The notes under the pieces were generated by a model. That model saw nothing but the letters and a program-made list of their open reading frames with translations. It ran no database searches and was not told where the DNA came from. The position numbers were made by a program, and so were the translations under genes. A DNA stretch of 64,000 nt from G963677445 sp963678275 (GTDB lineage: Bacteria > Bacteroidota > Ignavibacteria > Ignavibacteriales > Melioribacteraceae), in assembly GCA_963678275.1 (NCBI GenBank), contig OY782765.1, forward strand, positions 3,100,001 to 3,164,000. The letters are read 5' to 3'. Positions 26,079 to 35,183 of this stretch are shown in pieces. Within the stretch, counting starts at the first letter, position 1; every line of letters begins with the position of its first letter.

Positions 26079-28481
26079 CTAAAATGCGAAAGTATTTAGT
26101 CCAAACCTAAAATTGTCATCATCCTTGTGAGTAAGTTTCCAGGTGAATTCAAATTCAAAAGGTATAAGGGGATGCGATATGCTGAAGCCTGTTTCATAAA
26201 AGGGTGTGGTGAACAACTGGTAATCGACCGGAATGATGGCTAAACTTTCACCGGAGATATTACACCACGCCGCGTTAAAATGCACACTCATTCTCAACTG
26301 CTCCTCCTTTAAAAAAGGCACATTGAGAATGTTAAACAATGTGGAATGCAGATTGTAATCAAGAAAAACCGAGAGCACCTGGTCACCATAAACCCTGGCA
26401 TATTTTAGAGTTCTGTAGGAATCATTTTTTGCTCCGCCGCTGATATTTCCTGGCAGAGCGTAAAGGTCCTGGAACGGCGCCGGCCCGTCGGAATAAAGCC
26501 CTTTCACAAGAAAATTCAGATCAGTGGTTCTGAAAAGATTTATTTTTCCTTCAAGTCCCAGCTTATATTTTTTATAGTTTATCTCACTGCCAAGGTTATC
26601 ATCACTGATTGTATAGCTGCCATCAAGAACCGCCCAGAACGCGTGGGGCGAAACCCTTCTCCTGTAATATCCATCCTCAATGAACTTTCTAAAATCCAGT
26701 TTGAATGAAGCGGAAGCCGCGTTTGTCCTCAGTTGGTTGACCGGTCTGTTAATATCATATTCCTTATCCCGGTTAAAGAAAGAAAAATCGGAGCGGTTGT
26801 AACCAATTCTGTCCGTTTTTGATATCCAACCCGCGCCTATCTCCAATACCGGGAATATTTCGCTGGTAAAGGATAATTCATAGCCGGAAGTATAATAATA
26901 ATCCCTGAAATCATATTTACCGAAAAGGCTGAGCAACGTTGAAGTAAACGGGTTATAATAGTCAGTCTCGCTGAAGAGTGTCGCCAATTTATCATAAGCT
27001 TCAAAATCTATCCTTGTAGTCCTGTAATCCCCCATCAGGTAATAGCCTGAGAATGATTTTTTGAATCTTTTGTCGGCAAATCCATAGTTAAATTCCGTTT
27101 CGGCATTAAGCCTTTTACCGAGGGCGTCATTCAGATAAAAACCGAGGTCAACCGAATTCCCTTCAACTTTGTTAAAATGATACATAGCAAGAGGGGCGCT
27201 CATTTCAAAATGTTTCGTAAAAGGAATACTTGTCGAAAGGAGTGAAACATTGTCCCAAAAACTTACAGGAAGAGACTCCAGACTATCGATTCTTTTATAA
27301 GCTTTTGCCTCCTCAAGTGTGTTCGGAATTGTCATTCTTTCAGTCCAGTAGAGGCTGTCCTTATCATCCGCGCCCGGCAGAACGGTAATAACCGCCATAT
27401 CGAAAAAATCATCCTCAATACCGGCGTTAATATCATAATCATAAAGAATTGAGTTGATCTCAAAACCAAATTTGAAAATACTCAGGAAATTCCCCTCGGC
27501 AAAAAGGCGGTAGTCAACCGGCATATATATATTATTTTCAAATTTCGAATACTGCTGAAATACCCGGATATCTGTAAAAATCCCCCCCGGATTGGCCGCG
27601 GTATTCAAGGTTACATCTACTTTTAGCATACTGAAAGAACCATCTTCAATATAAACATGCCCCACAAAACCGGGATCTGTTTCATCATCAGGAGTCATAA
27701 ATATCTTAAATATATTGGAATTATCCTGCGCCAGGGTATCCTCAATTCTGAAATAATAATAATCTGTCGCCTCATCCGAAAGGGGGCCGAACATAGGCTT
27801 TCCAAAAAAGCGCAGATCATCGGTATAGAAATTCTGCACAAGTCTGTTGCCGGTAAGCAGATTGACAGAAGGGGGGAAATTTGCCGACTGCTTCCTTGCT
27901 ATTATCTCCTCCTTGTAGCTATTCGGTTTCTCGAAATAGCCTCTGCTTTCATTCTCCAGTATTCCGCTTATCAGCAATTCCTTATCCGGGTCGACTCCGA
28001 CTCCCACACTGAGGCTGCGATCCCCCGAGGTGATATCTTCGGTTGTTTTTATCGCCGCTTTTGTAAAAGCGTCAAAGATATAACTCTCTATCTGTTCATC
28101 CCTTTTTTCCCGGTATTCAACAGCTTTTTTCATGATCGCGATAGCAGGATTTTCTCCCGGCAGCACGGTAACTTCCCCGAGCCGGACTCCGGTTTCCTGA
28201 AGAACAAATTCCAGCTCCATGTTTCCCTTTAAATCGACAGTTATAGTATCCGAACGGAATCCGATATAGGAGGCAATCAGGTTGTATTGACCTCGCGGCA
28301 GGAGCAGCTCAAAAACTCCCTCCACATTTGCCGATGTACCCTGCGGCGTTCCGGCAACTCTGATATTGGCAAAACTTAATTCCTCTCCGGCGCCTGTTTT
28401 AACCGTTCCGAAAATTTTAAGAGTCTGCCCCTCTCCCAAAACGAAAGAGGATAAAATCAATAATAAAATCAGGTTTTTCAT
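26079..28481 (-). CDS. DUF5686 outer-membrane protein with carboxypeptidase-regulatory-like domain
   Basis: An 800-residue exported protein. A signal peptide (KNLILLLILSSFVLGEGQ) is followed by a carboxypeptidase-regulatory-like beta-sandwich (about 20-100: GTVKTGAGEELSFANIRVAGTPQGTSANVEG.., QYNLIASYIGFRSDT), then a DUF5686 region up to the end with alternating aromatic strands typical of an outer-membrane beta-barrel and a final Phe (..FGLNTFAF). This architecture is common in Bacteroidota; the barrel is not a TonB-dependent receptor because no plug domain is seen. The start is set at 28481, where the signal peptide begins; 28508 would add nine residues without a better ribosome-binding site. 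Stand-alone gene between two repeat islands. Confidence 0.85.
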   Translation of the reverse strand: MKNLILLLILSSFVLGEGQTLKIFGTVKTGAGEELSFANIRVAGTPQGTSANVEGVFELLLPRGQYNLIASYIGFRSDTITVDLKGNMELEFVLQETGVRLGEVTVLPGENPAIAIMKKAVEYREKRDEQIESYIFDAFTKAAIKTTEDITSGDRSLSVGVGVDPDKELLISGILENESRGYFEKPNSYKEEIIARKQSANFPPSVNLLTGNRLVQNFYTDDLRFFGKPMFGPLSDEATDYYYFRIEDTLAQDNSNIFKIFMTPDDETDPGFVGHVYIEDGSFSMLKVDVTLNTAANPGGIFTDIRVFQQYSKFENNIYMPVDYRLFAEGNFLSIFKFGFEINSILYDYDINAGIEDDFFDMAVITVLPGADDKDSLYWTERMTIPNTLEEAKAYKRIDSLESLPVSFWDNVSLLSTSIPFTKHFEMSAPLAMYHFNKVEGNSVDLGFYLNDALGKRLNAETEFNYGFADKRFKKSFSGYYLMGDYRTTRIDFEAYDKLATLFSETDYYNPFTSTLLSLFGKYDFRDYYYTSGYELSFTSEIFPVLEIGAGWISKTDRIGYNRSDFSFFNRDKEYDINRPVNQLRTNAASASFKLDFRKFIEDGYYRRRVSPHAFWAVLDGSYTISDDNLGSEINYKKYKLGLEGKINLFRTTDLNFLVKGLYSDGPAPFQDLYALPGNISGGAKNDSYRTLKYARVYGDQVLSVFLDYNLHSTLFNILNVPFLKEEQLRMSVHFNAAWCNISGESLAIIPVDYQLFTTPFYETGFSISHPLIPFEFEFTWKLTHKDDDNFRFGLNTFAF

Positions 28482-28559
28482 TTTTAATTTCCCGGTATAT
28501 ATTTCCACTTACAATTATCTAAGCTGGCAAAACCAGAACCAAAAGGAATAATAAAAGAA

Positions 28560-29056
28560 ATAATCGTAATCATAAACTGGCAAGCCAGAAACAATGAGGA
28601 ATTACGAATTACGAATTACGAATTACGAATTGGTTTTCCCAGGAATATATTTTGAATCGAATCTGCTTTTGAGAAGCAGCATTATTGTAGTAAAGAACAA
28701 AAAAATTAAGTAAGATCCCTGTAGGGGATCAACAGAGCTAAGCTAAGGAAAAACTACAATCCGAATTGTTGCCAAAAATTTTGCCTTTTTGCGTAGAATT
28801 TGACTCCTTATGGAATAAACTGGCAAGCCAGAAACAATGAGGAATTACGAATTACGAATTACGAATTGGTTTTCCCAGGAATATATTTTGAATCGAATCT
28901 GCTTTTGAGAAGCAGCATTATTGTAGTAAAGAACAAAAAAATTTAGTAAGATCCCTGTAGGGGATCAACAGAGCTAAGCTAAGGAAAAACTACAATCCGA
29001 ATTGTTGCCAAAAATTTTTGCCATTTTGCGTAGAATTTAACTCCTTATGAAATAAA
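28560..29056. repeat. Two tandem copies of a ~240 bp repeat
   Basis: CTGGC-AA-GCCAG landmarks start at 28577 and 28820, and a variant (CTGG-CTGAA-CCAG) at 29057, giving periods of 243 and 237 bp. Each unit has reiterated GAATTAC octamers, a GATCCC-TGTAG-GGGATC hairpin, and ends in the CATTTTGCGTAGAATTT phrase. A third, more elaborate copy is at 51.68-51.96 kb. No coding potential seen. Confidence 0.9.
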
Positions 29057-29097
29057 CTGGCTGAACCAGAAAAAAGTTAGCTGACCACGCCAGGTTG

Positions 29098-29265
29098 AGT
29101 CCTCCCCCGTCAATGAAGAAAAGCGCTTCATTGCCACCCCCTCTGCCACAGGCATCCCTATGGGGCAAAGGGGGATAAAAGACGTAATGTCCCCCTTTGG
29201 CCCCAGGGGGATGCAAAGCAAGGGGTGGCCTCCGGTCGTCTTTTGCCGGAGGTCGGGGGAGAACT
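29098..29265. repeat. Cloverleaf palindromic element, long-arm copy
   Basis: The outer arms AGTCCTCCCCCG (29098-29109) and CGGGGGAGAACT (29254-29265, one mismatch) enclose three hairpins: CAATGAAG/CTTCATTG, a long CCACCCC..GGGGTGG arm, and CCTCCGG/CCGGAGG. Compared with the copy at 31243-31369, the long arm has a 22 bp insert (29144-29165) on one side and a 21 bp insert (29200-29220) on the other. From 29266 to 29724 there is only a CATTTTGCATAGAATTT repeat (29329) and AT-rich DNA. Confidence 0.8.
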
Positions 29266-29724
29266 CACCTCGAGTAACCACAAAACTTTTACCTGGCAAA
29301 TATACTTTCAACTCGTTGATATATTTCTTGCCATTTTGCATAGAATTTAACTCCTTATGGAGTAATCATAATCCTTTTTTCGAGTACGATTACGAGTAAG
29401 GCTCGTTTTTATTAACATACAAAGTCAATATTCTGCCATAATAAACAAGATTATTATTAAGTCGCATAATTATCATCCTCGGTATTACAGACCAATCCAT
29501 AACGTTTTCCATTAACTTCTGTTCTCTTCATTCAGGTCAGTAACGATATATAGTCCGGACCATTACCTCCACGCCCCGGGATTGCTCTTTATTATGGTAT
29601 ATCCTGTTCCCTTCCAACAGGATAAACAAAACTTTGTGATTCAATAAAATTGAAGAAGCAAAAATACAAATTCACATAGTTAAAATTATATCCAAAAACA
29701 TTGACATATAATTTACTAAACTTT

Positions 29725-31170
29725 TCACTTCGGACGGAAAATATGATAATATCCAAATGAGGTATCCCTGCGGCATCTGCTGTTAATAAAATCACTGAAT
29801 GATTTGTAGTCAAATCCCTGTTTTTCAAGTTCTTCAATTTCAGCTAAGTTATAAATAAAAATATTTGTTAATAATATGGAATTTTTATATTCTTTAAACG
29901 TATTGACTCTCCCTTTGTTCCGTTTTATATCAGCAGTAATTAATCCCGCCATAGTATGGTGATCGGTATATATGTTCCCCTCTGTTCGGCTGATATATTC
30001 AACAAGCTCTTTTTTATTATTAAAGTCAAAAAAACTTTGGTAGGAATAACACATATATATGCTGAACCCGAATAATACCAATAAAACGATTAACCGTAAA
30101 TTTTTATTGATTTTTTCAATAACCAGGGCGGCAAGAATAGAAGCGGGAGTAAAAAGCATATGTATATACCAACTATTCTTTAAAACCATCGGTCGGTATC
30201 CGCTCAAACTCGAGGTGAATCCGGCAAATAAAACCGCGAGTCCGACAAACCAGAGAATAAATATTGAATATTTTTTCCTTATCCCGGGTAAAAATAACGC
30301 GGCGGCGGCAATCAGCGGAATGAAGATATAAAACCTGCGCAGGAAAATACTTTTCAGATTATAAATAACCTGCGCGGCGGCGGCATATAAATAACGCCCA
30401 AAAGACTCAAACTGTGAATAGGGGGGAAAGAAGTCATAATAAGTAAAATTGTAATTATTATTTATTACTGTAAGTCTGTGAAAAAAATCATCATAAAGAA
30501 AATGGTAAAAAATTCCTTCTGTTAACATCATCAGCGAAAAATTTACCAGGGAAAGAAACAAAACGTTTGCCACGTTCCTGTTTTTAAAAAACATTACCAC
30601 AAGCAATAAACTTATCAAAACCATCAGATAAAAAAAGCTGCTTTTTAACAACATTGAAACAGCGAACAGCACACCTGACAATACCGCGTAATTTTTATTA
30701 TTCTTTCTGTAGCCCCTGAGAAGATATAAAACTCCCAGGGTAATAAAAAAAGAAGCCTGCGGATCGGAAAAATTCAGTGTGGAAAAAATCACATCGGTGG
30801 GAATAATGGAATAAAGAAACGCGGCAAGCAAAGCTGTACTATTTTTTGATGTCCATTCATATACTATAATATATATTACAATAATAGATAACAAAGAAAA
30901 CATCAAAGGGAAAAAGATTGAATTCAGGCCGGAATAGCCGATTATCATATACGCGAGAGCTGTCAGCCCTGTATGCAGCGCCCTCAGCGCTACAACCGGA
31001 TACCCCGCAAATGGAGGCAATCCATCCATCCCTGTCAGCTTCAGCGAGTAAAAACTGTAATAGGCGTCATCCGAAAAAACGTACCCCGAATAAAAATAGA
31101 GCCGCAGAATAAGGGAAAACCCCAGCAACAGCGATAACTGAATCCAATATTTTTTATCTGTTTTACCCAT
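29725..31170 (-). CDS. GT-C-fold membrane glycosyltransferase (GT39/ArnT-like)
   Basis: A 481-residue polytopic membrane protein with about ten to twelve hydrophobic helices. It resembles the PMT/ArnT group (GT39): the first periplasmic loop has YVFSDDAYYSFYSL, where the Asp-Asp pair corresponds to the acidic catalytic site of GT-C enzymes, and the second membrane segment is preceded by RALHTGLTALAYM. Such enzymes use polyprenyl-phosphate sugars to modify lipid or protein acceptors outside the membrane. The C-terminal ~90 residues form a soluble tail with a Cys-Arg-Arg motif near the end. No partner gene is adjacent; direct copies of a ~260 bp repeat flank the gene on both sides. The donor and acceptor are unknown. 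Confidence 0.8.
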   Translation of the reverse strand: MGKTDKKYWIQLSLLLGFSLILRLYFYSGYVFSDDAYYSFYSLKLTGMDGLPPFAGYPVVALRALHTGLTALAYMIIGYSGLNSIFFPLMFSLLSIIVIYIIVYEWTSKNSTALLAAFLYSIIPTDVIFSTLNFSDPQASFFITLGVLYLLRGYRKNNKNYAVLSGVLFAVSMLLKSSFFYLMVLISLLLVVMFFKNRNVANVLFLSLVNFSLMMLTEGIFYHFLYDDFFHRLTVINNNYNFTYYDFFPPYSQFESFGRYLYAAAAQVIYNLKSIFLRRFYIFIPLIAAAALFLPGIRKKYSIFILWFVGLAVLFAGFTSSLSGYRPMVLKNSWYIHMLFTPASILAALVIEKINKNLRLIVLLVLFGFSIYMCYSYQSFFDFNNKKELVEYISRTEGNIYTDHHTMAGLITADIKRNKGRVNTFKEYKNSILLTNIFIYNLAEIEELEKQGFDYKSFSDFINSRCRRDTSFGYYHIFRPK

Positions 31171-31242
31171 CCAAAATCTTTATCTTAATTATAATCATAA
31201 TCTGACTGAACCAGAAAAAAGTTTGCTGACCACGCCAGGTTT

Positions 31243-31369
31243 AGTCCTCCCCCGTCAATGAAGAAAAGCGCTTCATTGCCACCCCCTCCAAAGGGGGATA
31301 AAAGATGTAATGTCCCCCTTTGGAGGGGGTGGCCTCCGGTCGTCTTTTGCCGGAGGTCGGGGGAGGACT
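31243..31369. repeat. Cloverleaf palindromic element, perfect copy
   Basis: A 127 nt element in which every stem is perfect. Outer stem 31243-31254 with 31358-31369 (12 bp). Arm 1: 31256-31263 with 31271-31278 (8 bp). Arm 2: 31279-31298 with 31313-31332 (20 bp). Arm 3: 31333-31339 with 31350-31356 (7 bp). Single T residues (31255 and 31357) separate the outer stem from the arms. No open reading frame uses it. The flanking ~130 bp match the DNA around the 29.1 kb copy. Confidence 0.88.
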
Positions 31370-32133
31370 CACCTCGAGTAACCACAAAACTTTTACCTGG
31401 CAAATATACTTTCAACTCGTTGATATATTTCTTGCCATTTTGCGTAGAAATTAACTCCTTACGGAATAAGCGACTCCGAATGGAGTCGAATATTATTAGC
31501 CCCGGATGCAATCCGGTGGTTTTATCAGACAAATATCAACATCGACGCTGAAGGCGTCGAATATTGACAACTCAGCGTAAATAATGATTGAGGACAATAT
31601 TTTATCTGCACATGTGAGCCCGGGACTATTTATATTGAATCCCATTCGGGATTCTTTTTATGAAAATTTTGCCATTTTGGGTATAACTTCACTCCCTATG
31701 GAGTAATCACAATTTACTCACACAAAAGCTAAATTTACAAAAACAAATAAACAAAAAATAGTATTCTGTCAATGAGGGCGGGAATATAAAACAGAACAAC
31801 GAAGGAATAGGTCTGGCTGGCAATATCTTATTGAATCGCAGACTCAGAACTCCGGATCCCGATTATAAAAAACAATAATTTCAGAACTCCTGATCCCGGT
31901 AATAAAAAACAATAACTTACAGGGGTTCATTCGCAAAATAAAAACGAAGAAAGTTTTATAGGGAAACAACTTGGGCAGATATCTCTTTATCTTATCGGAT
32001 AATGTTTAGACCCAATACATCAACATTGTATTATTTTTAAAAAAGATATAATTTGAACGCCTTTTTATGCATCTCCTACAGAGATGTTTATCAGGGGATC
32101 TATCATATTCTACAATAATTTGAACCTATACAA

Positions 32134-32243
32134 GGTTCTTATCACCACACTAACGCTAACATGTTGAGGATAATCCAGGGAGCAAAATTTGTCAAAAAGC
32201 CCGCCAATAACATGTTGCCGATAATCAGGCCGCGATTCAAAAT
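32134..32243 (+). repeat. ~110 bp repeat, inverted copy at 43.1 kb
   Basis: This segment (two AACATGTT palindromes around GGATAATCCAGGGAGC and GTCAAAAAGCCCGC) is almost identical to the reverse complement of about 43103-43217. The two copies face each other across 11 kb. Confidence 0.85.
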
Positions 32244-32351
32244 AAACATGCCGAATCGGAATTAAAAAGGAATTACCTGAGAAATATTTCTTTTAATCAT
32301 AAACTGGCAAGCCAGAGTCAAGCAATTTAAATGCTTCAGATCATGCACTAA

Positions 32352-32440
32352 AAACTCACCCCCCAGCCCCCTCTCTTGAAAAAAGAGAGGGGGTGTCTTA
32401 AAGTCCCTCTCTTTCCAAGAGAGGGATTTAGGGTGAGTTT
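32352..32440. repeat. Three-way-junction palindromic element (empty form)
   Basis: Outer arms AAACTCACCC (32352-32361) and GGGTGAGTTT (32431-32440) enclose two hairpins: CCCCCTCTCTT/AAGAGAGGGGG (32367-32393) and CCCTCTCTT-TCC-AAGAGAGGG (32405-32425). A larger version with extra hairpins lies at 52304-52438. Confidence 0.85.
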
Positions 32441-33626
32441 GTGGTATTTCTCGAAATATTAAAAAAATTCTGCCATTTTACGTAGAATTTAACTCCTAAC
32501 GGAGTAAACGACTCCGAATGGAGTCGAATATGAATAGCCCCGGATGCAATCCGGTGGTCTGATATGGCATTCATATTTCGCGACGCTGAAGGCGTCGAAT
32601 ATAAACACTTCCGGGGAAATAGTAGTTACCGGAGAAAAATCAAATCCGCGAGGAAGTTCTATATTCGACCCCTTCGGGGTCGTGGCGGCATATTTTTCTC
32701 TTACCCCCGGGCTGCTCTCTTCTATCGCCGCCCGGGGCTATTGATAATAAATCCCATTCGGGATTCTTTTTCAAAAGAAATCAGAGCTCAATTCATCAGG
32801 TGTTTGCAGTTTATCCTTCCCCCGATAGGGCGTTTTCCTCAGCTTTACCTGGGGAAAATTTAGGTTCTTTTTATTGCATTTGCCTTGTAGAGGCAATGAT
32901 TAGTGCGGAACGTCCCAATGGGGTAGAATGTTGTTAATAAAGCAAGACAAAATCCTTGTAGAGGATTCACAAACCACCTCGTATAATCAAATACCCTGGG
33001 ACCTCCGGGATAAACTCAGATCAATAGAATTTTAAATTTCCTGCACATCACTTATGGCTAAAAAAAATCTTGTCACGTAATAAATGGATAACAAATTCTT
33101 ATGATATTTTTCAAAATTTTCGCGATTTTATTTTGCGAGAGGTAAGGAGTTCTGAATTTACGTTGATTCATTCGTAAAATAAAGCGCGGGATAGAAGTCT
33201 GTATGAAAGTCCCGCCAGGGACAGCAGAAAATAGCCCCGCAATTCATTGTGGGGTAAATGGGTAACATACATTCACAAAAAGTCCCGCCAGGGACGACAG
33301 ATACAACTTTTCATACTTTAAAAATTTTTTTGTTAGCTTGATGAATGAGAAATACTATTTATATTGAGAGCTTGGGATCTGATAATTCGCGATAAATTTC
33401 CGCGATTTCATTTTGCGAGAGGCAAGGAGTTCTGAAACTGTTAGAATTATATTCAGCGCCTCAGGTGAGGGGAGTAAATCGCAAAAAATTAGTTGAAGAG
33501 AGTTTTGGTCTAGAAATTATAACAAAATATTTTGATGTGAGTCAGGAGTTCTGCGATTACAGATTAAATTCAGGAAGTAATGATTGGAGGGGCCCGACCT
33601 CTGGTTGATCAGACCCGTTGTGGAAT

Positions 33627-34523
33627 TTAAAAATTATATTGCAGCGATATTATATGATTGTCACCCAGGTTGTACTGCATCGGTACAAAAGCATAATCAA
33701 ACGCGAGTCCCATCCAGTTAAGACCAATACCCGCAGTCAGGTCTTTCGTTTCATAACCGGTAATATATCCCGCTCTTATCGCTACAAGATTACGGAACAT
33801 AAACTCAAATCCGGAATGGATATGGGTATCATCGGTATCAAGATATTTCTGCAAACCTGTCTGTACTGTCACTTCAGCCTCTATCTGCTCCAGAGGAATG
33901 ATATACGATCCTCCGATTCTCAGACCGGCCGGCAGCTTTGTAGCTTCATTGCGCAGGTCATCCATCGATCCGAGGTTGCTTACCGAAAGTCCCAGTTCCA
34001 GATTTTCTACCAATCCAAAATGAACAAAGCCAAAATCGACCGCCAAACCGCTCGCGTTATTAGTATAGAGGCTTTCGAAAAGATATTTAACCGAAATACC
34101 GGCGGCAAGATTATCCATCACAAAAAATCCCGTTCCCAGGCTTCCGGAAAAATAATGAGCGTTAAAGGTAGATTCAGCTTCACCAGGTTTATGTCTTATT
34201 TCAATATCACTTATTGAGGTAGTATTAAAAACCGCTGCGAAATTAAGCCCGAAAAGGTCAAATCCGGCGCCGAACATCTCGCTGCTTACATCCTGGATAA
34301 GCTGATTATGTGAAAAACTCAGCGCGGAATTATTATCCCCTGCTATCAGGGCGGGGTTATAATAGGCTCCTGTAAGGTTATCTTTTGCCACTACGCCAAG
34401 ATCACCCATCGCAATGTTGCGCGCGCCGAAACCATTCTTTAGAAATGCAAGCCCGGTATTGCCGGCGCTCTGGGCGAATATCGAAATATTTATTAAAGCA
34501 AGAATCAGTAGGATCTTTTTCAT
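33627..34523 (-). CDS. PorV/PorQ-family outer-membrane protein
   Basis: A 298-residue protein with a signal peptide (KKILLILALINISIFAQ) and the PorV/PorQ (UPF0164-like) signature near the N-terminus: FLKNGFGARNIAMGDLGVVAKDNLTGAYYNPAL. The remainder alternates in beta-strand fashion and ends in Phe (ISLQYNF), as in outer-membrane barrels of the FadL-like group. PorV-type proteins shuttle or receive T9SS cargo at the outer membrane. Last gene of the five-gene minus-strand operon, 3 bp after the lipoprotein gene. A role as the receptor for the secreted Asp-box protein of the same operon is plausible but inferred. Confidence 0.85.
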   Translation of the reverse strand: MKKILLILALINISIFAQSAGNTGLAFLKNGFGARNIAMGDLGVVAKDNLTGAYYNPALIAGDNNSALSFSHNQLIQDVSSEMFGAGFDLFGLNFAAVFNTTSISDIEIRHKPGEAESTFNAHYFSGSLGTGFFVMDNLAAGISVKYLFESLYTNNASGLAVDFGFVHFGLVENLELGLSVSNLGSMDDLRNEATKLPAGLRIGGSYIIPLEQIEAEVTVQTGLQKYLDTDDTHIHSGFEFMFRNLVAIRAGYITGYETKDLTAGIGLNWMGLAFDYAFVPMQYNLGDNHIISLQYNF

Positions 34524-34526
34524 AAT

Positions 34527-35183
34527 TTACCTGAATTGAGTAACAATGCCTGTCCCGGTGTTATACCATAAAACCAGGGACTCTGTTGATGTATAAAAGT
34601 TTGCGAGCCAGTCAGCCGAGTCTCTTAATCCTGTTGTGTCTATCGACTTGGAAGGAACCAGAAAGAGATCGATCTTTGCGCCGCTATGTGATGACATAAA
34701 GTCACTTCCGCCATTAGCAAGCAAGATATCCATAGCGTCGTCACTGTCGGGATATGTCGCCGAGGAATTTATGCTTAGTTGTGATAACAGACCCAGCACT
34801 CCTTCAGTTCTCTCTTTCGATTCAGGATCTTCAATAAGTGAGAGCATGGTTGAAAAATTAATTGGGGACTGAACCGGGCCGGCGCCATAAACAGGCACAT
34901 AAAATTCATTCGTTTCAGTTTCATCCGACTGCACCACATAAACGAATGCTTTAAGGGTGGAGAAATCGAGAAGATCAATTGTGCCGTTTGTTGATACATC
35001 ACGGCCATAGATCATGGCAAGCTGAGCGTCCGCGGCAAAATCAGCGCGCGCTTCAGTCAGCACCTCGGGAAGTTTTTCCTTTGCGGTAATATTGTTATTT
35101 AAAATTTCGTCGATGGGATTTCCATCCTCATCACACCCTGAAATAACCAGGGCAGCCAGCAATACAAATAATAGTTTTTTCAT
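34527..35183 (-). CDS. Lipoprotein in the PorV-type operon
   Basis: A 218-residue lipoprotein: KKLLFVLLAALVISGC gives a clean lipobox with Cys17, followed by an acidic linker (DEDGNPIDE). The mature part has no recognised domain; it begins with a helical stretch (ARADFAADAQLAMIYGRDV), then mixed alpha/beta sequence with polar surface. Its ATG overlaps or abuts the end of the upstream PorV-like gene (35183) and it ends 3 bp before the next one, so it is tightly embedded in the operon. Probably a periplasm- or surface-facing accessory of the PorV-like proteins. Confidence 0.75.
   Translation of the reverse strand: MKKLLFVLLAALVISGCDEDGNPIDEILNNNITAKEKLPEVLTEARADFAADAQLAMIYGRDVSTNGTIDLLDFSTLKAFVYVVQSDETETNEFYVPVYGAGPVQSPINFSTMLSLIEDPESKERTEGVLGLLSQLSINSSATYPDSDDAMDILLANGGSDFMSSHSGAKIDLFLVPSKSIDTTGLRDSADWLANFYTSTESLVLWYNTGTGIVTQFR

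Larger units (their letters stand above)
31370..33626. repeat. Repeat island B: hairpin-rich non-coding DNA
   Basis: No gene. Contents include: hairpins CGACTCC-GAAT-GGAGTCG (about 31468 and 32509), CGACGC-TGAAG-GCGTCG (about 31539 and 32581), CCGGAT-GCA-ATCCGG, and CGACCCC-TTC-GGGGTCG (about 32667); the CATTTTGCGTAGAA phrase at 31433, 31668 and 32471; a reversed copy of the ~550 bp composite repeat (about 32.0-33.15 kb) with TGCCT-TGTAG-AGGCA and AATCCT-TGTAG-AGGATT; and GTCCC-GCCA-GGGAC hairpins at 33209 and 33282. Nothing resembles a transposase. Confidence 0.8.

Noticed and set aside
31243..31369. tRNA gene suggested by the cloverleaf shape
   Set aside because: Arm lengths (20 bp arm 2), lack of the T-loop GTTCGA motif and lack of a CCA-like end rule out a tRNA.
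29045..31532. Two similar open frames (KKYINELKVYLPGKSFVV..) on either side of the GT-C gene
   Set aside because: They are translations of the cloverleaf repeat and its flank; the similarity is explained by the DNA repeat.
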